Part shown: positions 41,601 through 53,600 of the stretch, piece after piece
Position numbering within the stretch: position 1 is the stretch's first letter
How the letters are laid out: the number at the start of each line of letters is the position of its first letter
DNA from: Datnioides undecimradiatus
Lineage: Eukaryota > Chordata > Actinopteri > Lobotiformes > Datnioididae
Length of the DNA stretch: 64,000 bases
Assembly: GCA_008933995.1 (NCBI GenBank)
Contig: WARS01000011.1
Location: forward strand, 13,793,516-13,857,515
Direction of reading: 5' to 3'
Program-made: the position numbers and the translations under genes
Notes under the pieces: model-generated
Database searches by the model: none
What the model was told of the DNA's origin: nothing
What the model saw: only the letters and a program-made list of their open reading frames with translations

Positions 41601-44600
41601 TTTGAGTTCTCAAACACTGCTGCTTGTGAGTTTCACAGCCTTTCTGTGTTTTTCCACAGCTGACACTTGTGAATACAAATGCTTTCTTCTACTTTTCTAT
41701 TTATCGTTTAAACTCATTTCAGTTTGCCAACGCGAGCAACGGCGTCCACTTTAAAACCATATTCAAATACAACCGCAAGCGTAATTATGCTGTGCCTACC
41801 TTTTTTTTCTTTGCGTTTATCTAAATTATAATCTCTGGTTTCAGCGTTTATACCAAAGCACATTCTCTGAGGTATTCCACTGCCCTGGTCTCTCTTCCAG
41901 AGAAATTACTGGTGTTAAATGAAGCAATGAATTTCTTTATATGTGCCAGCTGTAGTGCAAACGGTTTTCAATCTGCCAGAAAATCCAGTTCATTCTGTGA
42001 AGATGAGGTTGAAGATGGACTGGGTGATCGGGGGCCAATCAGCTTTGATCAAACACTCTGATAATGTTGCATCAGGCTGTGTCGTTGTGTGTATGTTTTC
42101 CAACAGTTATTCATAGAGATTTCTTTTTGATCATCTGTCGAGATCGCATTCAGGGGAAAAATTTGATTTCGATCTGTGTGAATTCACCCTAAGCCCAACC
42201 ATCGAGCTGGAGGAATAATGTGGGAAAAACTAATATTGTTTTTATACGGTATGTTCAGACTATGGAGCTAGTATTGTTGTAATGTGATGCTGGAGTTTTA
42301 CACTAAACGTTTAAACCAGTTCAGCTCAACAAGATGTATTTTAATATGGTGGTGTATCTCTGCTATATCTTCCCCTTTTGGCCTTTAGTCTAATGTCATT
42401 GAGCCAGAAACTCTTCTTTGGTCATGCATACAGAGATGTATCTGAACCAGCACGGTTAGGCCTACCTGGACTAAAATGTTTTGATAGCAGCAGTCAACAA
42501 AAAAGGTGCAAAACAGGCGACTTTTCATTGCAGACAAGATATGCACACATAATTTCCCCCCGTCCTCTTCAGGTGAATGGGAAGGAGTTGTCCAAGTCCA
42601 GCCATGAGGAGACTGTGGAGGCCTTTCGTGCTGCCAAGGACCCCGTCGTGGTGCAGGTCATCAGGCGGACCCCCAGCGGCCGCCCCCACGGCCCCCCTCA
42701 GGAAATCCATGTGGTGGACGTGTGCACTCAGACCGACATCACCTTTGAACACATCATGGCGCTGGCAAAGCTCCGGCCTTCGACCCCTCCTGTGCCTGAC
42801 GTCTGTCCCTTCCTGCTCTCCGACAGGTATGTGCAATAAGAAATGTATGTAGTTATTTTACATCTCTGTACTTTAAATATGTAAATCATGATGAATGGGG
42901 ATTTAAAACCCAGATTACAGTTGGCAGAAGGTCAGTGATTTGAAATAATTTTGTGTATTTTTATTTAATTTGATATGATAAAATAACAAAAGGTTTCGGT
43001 TCAGTGCCTCAAATTGTTTGTTGTTGCGTCCTTGCTTTGACTTTGGCAGGGACTGATGGTAATTAAGAAGTGGGGGAAAAGTAGTGAGAAACGTTATTGA
43101 GCTGTGAAGCAGAAATATCAGTGTTTGCAGGATTAGCATTACAAGAATGCAAGGCGCCTGTAAAATACAAATGAATTGTCTAACCAGCTGCTTGGTTGAT
43201 TCTGACAAATATAGATTTGTTTGATGAATGAGCTTCTCGATGTCCTTCACATACTCTTCACCAATTGGACAAATCTAATTTAAAAAAAGAAAAATAAAGG
43301 ACATGGCTTAATGGTCCTAATTACCCATTAATACTGAGTATATGTATTTAGCGTGCTTGGCATTTCAGTGTTTGGTTTAATTTAAAACAATCATTTAAGT
43401 GTATCACGTAGGACATAAAGTCTAAAATGTAGACATGGAGGACAAGGACGACCTCAAGTGATTTTAAATTAGAGCAGCACAGGTTGCATTTTATGTCTGA
43501 ACCAACCTGAGTCCAAGAGACAAGTAACAGAGCCCAGACCCTGGACTCTGACAGCTGCCCTGTGTTTTTTAAAGCCTGGAGCACAAGGCAGTTAGTCTAA
43601 GGTGAATCACTGCGTTTGTGTAACCTTCTCATGATCACACACTTAGCAAATGTACATGTACTATGAGTAGATTGTTTTAACACACAGATTCAGTCAGGCA
43701 ATGTCATCAGCAGCTAAAGATGAATAATATGAGTTATTGGACTGTAAGTGTCAGGATCTGTCAGGTCATAGAAACTGTTCTTCTTACATCATCACTGACA
43801 GTGCTTTTACAGTTTTGACCACATGTCCTCTGCGTGCAAAGTAGCTCAAACTACATGTTGTGGTGCAATCACTGCAAGTCTAATCACATCTCAACTGGAG
43901 GCTGGGTGGTGCAGTCCCTCAAAGACAGGCTTTTATTGTCTATGTGAGAGGAAGGCATAAAAATATGTGCAAAAAAAAAAAAAAGTCTTGAGAGTGAAAA
44001 GTGTCAACAAGAGATTTTCCTGGAAAACAACAAAAGAAACATGGTTCATTATTTCCTCTTCTGGCATTTTAGGTTATATTCTGTTTATCTCAAAGGAGAA
44101 GTAAACCGTGAACAAGAAGAAGTTTAGCATAAAGGAATATCTGGGTTTCACCTCTTGGGAATGAAACAACAAGACAAAAGCAATGCAGGAGCTTCATGGC
44201 ACGGAAGTCAGGACGGAGTTGGTGAATCGTGTGCGTGTTTGTCGCAGTGGATGATTAATTCCAACAACCATAAACGTCCTTGTGTATCTGTTGCTGTGAA
44301 ATTCGGGGATGGAATTTAAATTGGCTGCTCCATCTGTATCGCTCATTATTAAAAACATCAATAAAATTTCGTGTTATTGTATGTTATACACATAAAGTGG
44401 TAAGGTGCTATGTAGAAAGTACTATACATGAACTGATCAAAATCATTGCCGCCATGTATATATCTCACACATTATCACCATAGAATTCCCCATGGGGCCT
44501 TGCTACCATAATTGCAGCTGCTTGGCGTATCTATTTTGACTCATGGAAGCTTTACAAGGTGATTAAAGCAAATGGGCTAATAAAAAAACTAGGCAACACA

Positions 44601-47600
44601 GTGCAACGTGTACTCGCGGGCTACTTACAGCCCCAGGCCGAGCCCAAATGTAATCAATGTGTCCCATAAAACTCACATTTTCCTCTTTTCATCTGAGATC
44701 AGGTGCAAAATCCAATATAGAGCAGATTTTATAGATATAACAAATGTTTGTCACCCTCATATTTGAAGCTAGATTGTAAATTTGTAATTGTATTCTTTGT
44801 CACTCACTGCCAAATGTTGTTATATGTGTAATATTGAGGCATCAAAGTATAAAGCGTTCTGACATTTACCAGTCTGGTTTTGTGACTGGAAGATTGTTTG
44901 GAGACAGTTTTACAGTGCGGGGTAATCTGAGAGTCAGACAGCTCCTGAAAACGTCACTCAACAAGCCCGACAGTGTGTCTTTTTTTTGAAGTTTTTGTCC
45001 ACTGTGATTATCTCGGGTGGCACCGAAGCTGCTCATCTCGTTAGGCCCTCACAATGTGGTTTTGTTCCGTGACTGAGGGAAGCATAATAGAATTAGACTG
45101 TACAATGTGGGGGGTTTTGTCAGTCAAGAGCAGGAAGCAAATTATGTGGATATACTGTTATTAACAAGGGGCTGTACTTTTATCACACACACACTCCAGT
45201 GGCAGTGAAAGCCCTTGACAAATCCTTTATTCTTCAGATTTCAGCAAAGACAAAGGCGAAGAAAATCCTGTCACTTAGAGGTGTTGAACACATATGAAAG
45301 AAAATGGGGAGAAGGATCTTGCGCACGCCCAACTCTCCACCTCTTTCTGTAGCTCTGCTTCCCTCCCTGTCTGTCTGTCTTTCCCTCACTTTATTTCTCT
45401 GTCTGTTTCCCCTGACAGCTGTCATTCTCTTCATACAATGGACCAGGATTACTATGAAGGGACAGACTACCTCTCCCCTGTTCCAGCTGACGGTGAGAGG
45501 ACAGAGGAGTTTGAGTATGAGGTAGGAATCGCACTTTGCACCACTGCTTACAAGAGCCTGACAGATCTGTTGGCCTGCCTATTGTTATAAGGTGGATATA
45601 GCTTATCGCTAATGCATGTTAAAGCGTACTTTGATGGATCAGTTACCAGCAATTGCCGTATAGAAACGTCACCACCAATACATACAATTTTTAAAGGAGG
45701 AGTGAAATGTATTTGCCATTGCCACAAGGAACAACAGCAAAAATACACAACTTGTTATTGACATCAAAGCAAAGCAAATGAACTGTTCCTTTAATAAGCA
45801 TAGCCACATGGTTAGTTGAAACTATTCTTGGAATAAAGTGATATCTTTTACTGTATGAATCATGGCAGTCAAAGTTTCCCACCTAAACAGAACAGTGAAT
45901 CCAACAGGAAAGGGATTGTTAAAAAATAGCTGTTTGATATTATTTGGCCACTATATTAATTATCGATATGGATATTGGCAAGTAACGGCAGGACATTACT
46001 GTTGTACCACCTATCAGCAACCATATGTACAAGCACAAACAAAGACACACATCTGACCCCTCCAACACATGGAAACAAACTCCCTCAACACTCCATATTT
46101 AATGATGCTTAACAACTGGTGGATGGACAGAAACACTAATTGACTCTACAGGCAGATCTCAGGGGCACCGTAGTGACAGATGATCAGCCACATTGCAGAC
46201 AGCTTGAATCCTTTCCTTCCATCAGCAAATGGTGACATGCCTCCATGCTTTTTTTGCTTTTTCCCACCACAAGGCGGAAAGGGAAAGTTGAAAATCTCCA
46301 GAGAGTCTTACCTGAGTTTTGCTAATTGTTTTCACAACTCTGGAAGAAGAAGCTAGCAAGCTGGTTGAGTCTGAGCTCGATCAAACCCAGTTAAAGCGAG
46401 GTGTGAGTTTCAGATGCCAGTAAGACAAAAAATAGATTGAAACACATTTCTCTGCTTCTGCATCTTTACTGAAGTGTAAATAACAGGAGCGGTTGGATAG
46501 GTGATGTTTTTAAAGTGGTTGATCTCTGACACATACAGATATATGTACAGATGCACTGATTCAACTGTGACGGGAAGAGATAAACAGACTCTGTCTCCGC
46601 TCCGCGCTTTGGTCCAATATCCTTTATTTCCGAGTCATTGAGGTGCAAGCATATTGCCAGCGAGGGCACTGACTGGTCTGATGTATGATGATTGCGCACC
46701 CCTCCCTGCTCTTATTTGTTTCATTTAAATTTGTTCTGAATCCTTCCACCCACTGAGCATGAGCTGTTTCTTCACATCCTAAAGAGATCTGTGCACCCGC
46801 TTGGATCACAGAGGCCCCAGTGTCAAATCGGAACAAATATAATATATTAAAGCCTTTCTTTATGCCTCATTGCTATTAACAAATCCTATTATACTGTGTA
46901 TGCTTTGTAGCCTGCACCACTTTTTTTATTTCATGCTCGAGGAGTTAGATACCACGCTAATGCAGCCCCACTTACTGTATGTCAACTGAAAACGCTGGGA
47001 GGGGGATGTAGACGAAAGCTGAAAAGCCACTTTCAGAGTCGACCTGATCCCTCCCTCCCCGCTGAAGGAGAAGAAAGAGAATGAAGGAAAGACGTTTCTT
47101 TAAATTACCTTTGTTCGAGGAAAAAGCACAGTGGGGGAGAGCAGTTTGCCATCACATCACAGGGAAACCATCTAAATCTAATTCACCTTTCTAATACACC
47201 AGGACATTGATGTTTCTGTTAGGGTAATCAACATGTGAGAGTCCTGGAGTATAGTGGGAGATTAGGTGCAGAAATGCTGGGAGCCACATAAGCACACATT
47301 CATAGTATACTTTATATTTCAAAACTGTCGCGGTTCCTAATGAAAACACAGACTTTTAATTTTATTTAGCAGCACACTGTCAGTCTTCATCTGGTCTAAG
47401 AACAATTCAGTGAAACAGCTTTACTTTTATACATTTATGACCTTTACATTACAGCCAAACCACTGACAGTCAGTTTCTTAACATGCACCTAAAACTACTT
47501 TAATGGTATTTTTGTATTAAAATTGGATCAATTCTTGTTTTGACAGCAGTGAGGTAAATAAAATAAAAAAACAAGGTCTCCATTTTACAAAAGAGGTGCA

Positions 47601-50600
47601 TTGCAGCAAAAGTTGAACTAGGTTTCAGCTTTATTTTTGGATGACCCTGTGGGGTTTTTTTTGTTTTTGTTGTCTTGTTTTTGTAATGGAGTCCGATGTC
47701 TTGACACCCCTGCTGCGTCACCAGTTGCCAGCCACAGCATGCAGCTGTTTTCAATAAAACAGGTTTGATAAACCCACTCCAGGCCACCAGCCAGGCACCA
47801 AAAAGCAAAAGTAAGCAACTAGATGCCAGATAGTTGAGTATTTAGCAGCCTAATGCACATATATGTTAGTTGAACAGTCTACCTTGTAACTTGTAATTAT
47901 TTATTGTATGTAAGCTAAAACGTAAAGTTAAATTCCATTAGAAAACACTGCATCTCTCTCCCAACTGTGTCACCCTCTCAGTTTATGTACAAACCTCACA
48001 AGGTTGAGGTTGGAATATAGAGTAATGAAAAGAAACTGCTGAGATCCTGTTCTATTTGATCTGGCAGATGCGTCTGCCCACCTCCTGTTGAGGTTCAATA
48101 AAACCTTGCCAAAGCCGAGCCAATCAAAATTTATCTAACAAGGCGCTGGTTTGATACAGTGAATGACTCACAAAACTCAGATTAAACTGTCAGTGCAGTC
48201 TTAACACAGTCTTAATCTAAATTTGATCAGGACTGATCAGGTTATTTCTCATCTCAGATTTCAGAACCACATTTGTGCTTTTTAGATCTACTTTTAGAAA
48301 GTTTGTGTCACTGGTGACCACATTGAAAAAGGACGAGACAAAGACAAGCACCGTCCACAAGAATGTGTTGCTCAACGCTCATGTGGCTTTCCTTTGTGTG
48401 ATTGGTTTGTACGGTTTGTCCAGAAGTAACACATCACACATTTAATTGTTCTGATTGGTTGTAGGTCTAGCCAGTTGTGTCCTGAGGCATTTTGGTCTGT
48501 GCATGTTAATGAAGCCCCTTTGGAAATCAAAAATGAACTAAGAAGTGCTGGACTGTAATATGCATTTGCAGATAATCCCAGTGATGCCTTGCTGACAGTG
48601 TTTTGTAGCTCAGTTAATTGAATTGTTTGTTCTGTAGGAAAGGAGAGGGAGACTTTTTCTGCCACCCCTACAGTAAAACAAATCATGGACTCAGTGCAGG
48701 AGGATATAATGTCCCTGTCTTCTCTGAACATTGGCTTGTTTGGATTCATTGAACACAGAGGCTATGCCTTATAGCTAAATTTCACACAGGAACATTATAC
48801 ATTTCCTAGAAACCCTTGGTGCGCATGTGGCCACAACATCTTGTTAGCAACCATTCCTCTGATTAGTTTCGGTAAGTTCTAAAGAAGCAAAGTACTCCAA
48901 GCTTGGAGATAGTCTTCCCCTCTCTTCCTGCCAGTGGTAGCCATCCATGCATTTGTGACTGCTTTTTCAATTACTGGTAATCAAAGGCGCGATTATTATG
49001 ACAGCATCCAATGTGCTTTGATGGTGGGCGGCAATCTTCCCCCTAATCACGCCATCGCAGTCATTAATTTACTGTCAGCCCCCTTCCCTGTGCCACGCCG
49101 CAATCTCCTGCCTGAGAGGCAGAGAGCTCGCCCGGAAAATGGAGAAAAAAAATATCAAAAGGGAAGAGGCTAGGCCGAGATTGGCGAATGCGTGTTTGAT
49201 GGATCAGGAGACAACCTCCTTTTACTGAGGGAGCTGAGTGTGAGTGGGTGTTTTTTTTTCCACACGATATTGTCTTAAAACAAGAAAGAACATCTGCTGG
49301 AGAAACAATGGGTCACATATGTGTGCTGCACATAGTTCAACACTCACACACGCACAGGTTTGATGTTTCATACAACATCCAGTAATTGTAGCAATCTATT
49401 TTCTCTGATCATTTAGCCACAGGTCTCCTGGACTATATCTAGCCATTAATTAGTCAGAGGTAACTTTAGGCTTATTTCACAGAGCCAGGTAGGGATGATG
49501 TAGTACCGGCTCGCACGTTTGCCTTGCCTCAGTCCCAGCAATTAATTTGCGTGGTTTATTTTTAGACAGATGTCTCCGAGTCATAGCTGGTGATTTCAGT
49601 GTTTCCCACAGATATCCCACAACTCCTCGCATCATATTAGCATGCAAGGTGTGCACTGTCTCTGTTCCCATTACCTCCATGACTGCTTCGTTGCATCAGG
49701 AGATGTGCCGCTTTAATAATATCTCTACCAACAATAACGGTGGTGGCTCATTAGTATTATTTTTAATATAGCTAATGACTGATTTTTGCGGCTCACTTTG
49801 TTCAGGTAGTCAGCACCAAAGCTTCTCTGCTCTTTCACATTGTATCCTTATGTATCAGTTGGGATTTGAGGTTGTCATCGCTTCTGAGACAGTCAATTAA
49901 AGATCTGAGCTCCCCGTCAGGTGGAGGCTGTCGAGAAAGATAAAACGACAAAGCTCAGATGATGTCGTTTTTCTTCAGCTCCTTTCTCTGTGTCTGTGTG
50001 TGTGCTGTGCTGAGTACACGTGTGTGTGTAAGAGAAGGGATTGTAGAGGGATGCAGGAATTACTTTTTGTGTGTGTCGCCCAGCAGCAGATGCCTGGTCC
50101 AAAAACACCTCAATGATCTGTCAATGTGTGAGAATAGCAGAGGTAGAGAGAAGGAAAATGAGTGACAGGGGAGAAGGAGAAAATGAGAATTGAACCTAAA
50201 GATGTTTTTGTGTGTGTGAGGAAGTGAGGGGGTCATAAACAGCTTAGGAGGGATAGCCAGAGGCACCAGGTGGTGGCTCTCTGGCAATAGTATTGGCCTT
50301 TTCCCCTCATCTCATCCCACCATGGCCAGACTTCGACCCCCCTCGTCCCCTTCCCAAGGTCCTGCCACATCTGACACGTGTAACCAGCCAACCCACACTT
50401 GTCACGGAGGAAATGAATCTCTCTGTTTCTGCGTGAGACCCCTCTGAGCCCCACCAGAGCCCTCGCCACCGCCTCATTTCGCTCTGCCCCCTCCATCCTC
50501 CTCTCTACTCAACCACCTCACTCCTGCTGCTGAGGGTTGGTGTGTTTCTGCTCTAATGAAGACTTTGGGAGGAGAGGCCATTTCACACTTGATTCCCTCC

Positions 50601-53600
50601 AATACCCTTGATATGTCTCAGCATTTGGAGATGGAGCTCAGGCCTGTGCTGTTTGCTGTTTGGCTGCACCTCTGTTGTGGGAAACTGAGAGTGCAAAGTG
50701 GGTTGTGTACATAAACTGTCTGCAAGCTTGGAAGGAATCGGAAGTTGTGTTTGGTTCCACATTCAGAACATATTTTAGATATTAGATGACGGGGGACTCT
50801 GCCACTCACTGAAGTTCTAGCTTTGGTTAATCAAATCGCAGTGTCTGTGTTTGTATTTATGAACTTAAATGCAGAATTCATATTGGCACAGGGTACTTTG
50901 CTATTTTCCACGAGGCTCATGGGAAATTGGACAACCACTGATTTGTGAGTCAATAGTTTGTTGATCTGTCCCCAAGAGAAGATGGGGAATACTTTGGTGC
51001 TGCAGCAAATATGTATATCTGATAGAATTAGCATAATTATAGTTTATTTATAGTCTAATATTCTATAACTTGGCAACAGCTTGAAAGAAAAACACTTGAG
51101 GTCCTCTGACATTTATCAAAGCCCCACCGATCAAACTCCACGAGCTGAGAATGCCTTTCATGATCAAACACTTTCAGACTCAAAAACCTCAGAAGAGAGT
51201 TGGCAATCCAGATTCAATAAGCGTCTGAAACAAGAAGGATTTCTGTGCTGAAAGTTGAAGAACATTCTTATTTGATGTACACTGGAACAGAAACTTACTT
51301 TGTTTGTTTAACCATTGTTATGCATTAAGATTTGACTTTTATGCTAAGTGGACAGCATCTGCAGTCTCATTTCACATTCTTTTTCTCTATGTCGGCAAAA
51401 CAATATCACTTCAACATTCATTTAGTACACTTTGATATGTCACTCGATCATTTTCAGCATAGAGAGTTAGCAGTACATTTCTTTTCCCCTCCATGTTGAA
51501 TGTGAAGTGGCAGAGTTTGACCATTTATAGTTCCATCACAACCGGACAAACTCCATCTTTGCTCCACCTTGCTAAACATCAGCACATGACTGCAGGCTCT
51601 TGTTTTAACTTATATTGTATTTTCCCTTTTATCCTCACAGGAAGTGGAGTTGTGTCGACTCAACAGCCAAGAGAAGCTGGGGCTAACACTGTGCTACAGA
51701 ACGGATGAAGAGGAGGATGTGGCCATCTATGTCAGCGAGGTGAGGAGATACTTGTTCTTCAGGATGATAGAGTTGACTTTAAAGGGTTCCTATATATCCT
51801 TCACATAAGACCATGAGTGTTGCATCGTTCCACTCGGTTTCCCATGGGAAACTTTTCATACTTAAGTTTTTATTCGAGCACTCTCAAAACACAGGATCAT
51901 AATGCTTTGATCTCTCGCTATTATTCTTGCTTCTGCTTCTGGAAAAATTGGAGAAAAGCATGCAACATATGCGTATTCATCTACACCTAGCTTCTTTGTT
52001 TTTGCCAACCACCATAGCTAGGCCTGCTAGCTGTTTGAAAAATAAAAATATAAATATCATTGGGCTTCTATAGATTCCTTATAATTCAGTTCTTTAAAGT
52101 CCTACATTTACATATGATACAGACAGATACCTGGCTGGATTAAAGTGGCTCAGTAAAATGTCTTAACAACTGAGAGAGCAAGATTTACCAGACTAAATCA
52201 ATTGTGACATTTAATATTCATCCTCCAATTTATGATTTATTTCAGTATTCATTTGAGCAATGCAGGTTTCTCTGTTGGGTATAGTAATTTTTTAAAATTG
52301 AAGTCTTCTATCAAACACAAATTACATTATTGAACATTTTGGCAGTGTTCTAACTGTTTGATTACAAACATAAAACGACTGCCAAGACAGAAAAAACCCC
52401 CAAACACTCTTGGGTCTTGTCTGAGTTGGTTATGTAGTCCTGAAATCAACAAGCAAGCTGTGAGCTACATGTTAGCATTTTTCTCCCACTTGTTGGAAGC
52501 ATAGAAAACACTGTTCTCCATTCTGCTCAACTTTCTCTCCAACTTGTTTGAAGTTGACTCGGACCCTGCAAGGTGTTCGCTTTGAGAAGTGAGTGGAATA
52601 TAAATCACTGTGGTCTGTGGCTCCTGGCAGCATCTTTAAGTGTTCGCACTGCAAAAAAGTAGGGCTCAGAGGTATGTGCTGCATTCAGATGAGGGGGCTG
52701 AATGTCACTGTATACAGGATGTGTTAGAGGTGGTGTTACGTGCTCTCATCTTGCATAAGTAGTGAGAACACATCAACACAGAGTTAAGAACAATGCAAGG
52801 TCATTCTGAACAAGCTAAATTTCCAGACTTCATCCCGCTGATTAATGTTTTTTTTACTCTGACGCTCGTGCCATTCATTCATTCAAGCCTTTATTCAGCT
52901 GTCATATCAGAGAATCAGTTGAGAGAGAGCTTTGTTTGCAATAATGCCGAGCATAAAAAAAGACTTCAACAGTCAAAACTAGTTAAAAAATAGAAATACA
53001 AACATACAGAATAACTAATTATTCAAGTAACTGAGCATCAGTTGAATGGTTCCAGTGCAACATCGTTGTAATATATGATAGTAATATTCCAATCCCTGCT
53101 TTTAAGATAAACAGATACCAGTGATTATTACATCAGAGAAAGCCAACCAACCATATCATAGTCGTCATATAGTCCTCAGTTGTGTAGCTATTACTGTTTA
53201 TAAACCTCAGGGCTGAGTAGAGACAGACCCGAAGGTCCTGAGTGTGGAGGGAGCAGCATCTCTATAAATTACATCTCCATAATCCAAAATTGAAAGTGAG
53301 TCAACAATTCTCTGTCTACAGATCAAAGTAAAACTGGACTCATTTCCGAGGAAAAGGAAACCAAGTTTGCTTATAAGGTCCCTGATGGATATGAAAGTGA
53401 ACTGGTCATCGAGACAGATGCCAAATAAACTTGAGTTCTGTAACCCTTTCAATGCTTGATGTGTCTTTAATGATGTGCAGGTTAAAAGTGTTTTCAGATC
53501 TGAAAAAACAAGAAATTTAGTTTTTGGTGCATAAAGTACCAGTTTAAGATTAATACGATTCCTCACTGGAAAGTTAAGAATTTTCAGTCCCACCTCTTTG

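Larger units (their letters stand above)
16951..42572 (+). other. pdzrn3: Intron 1 of the short isoform (25.6 kb)
   Basis: Bounded by a GTGAGC donor and a pyrimidine-rich acceptor ending TCCTCTTCAG. No exon of the family is recognisable inside it. It contains (CTG)7 at 17040, a CA/GT microsatellite cluster at 23.4-23.8 kb, a decayed LINE 3' end at 26.83-27.37 kb, percomorph repeat fragments near 29.1-29.4, 35.0-35.1, 37.35 and 40.85-41.1 kb, and otherwise unique AT-leaning DNA. Patches such as 25300-25560 and 33240-33420 have a more balanced composition and could be regulatory, but nothing in the sequence proves it. Confidence 0.8.

Noticed and set aside
42378-42572. 65 extra codons in frame before the PDZ1-half exon
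   Set aside because: A good acceptor (CCTCTTCAG) lies at 42572, the extra codons show no family similarity, and both known isoforms join exactly at VNGK.
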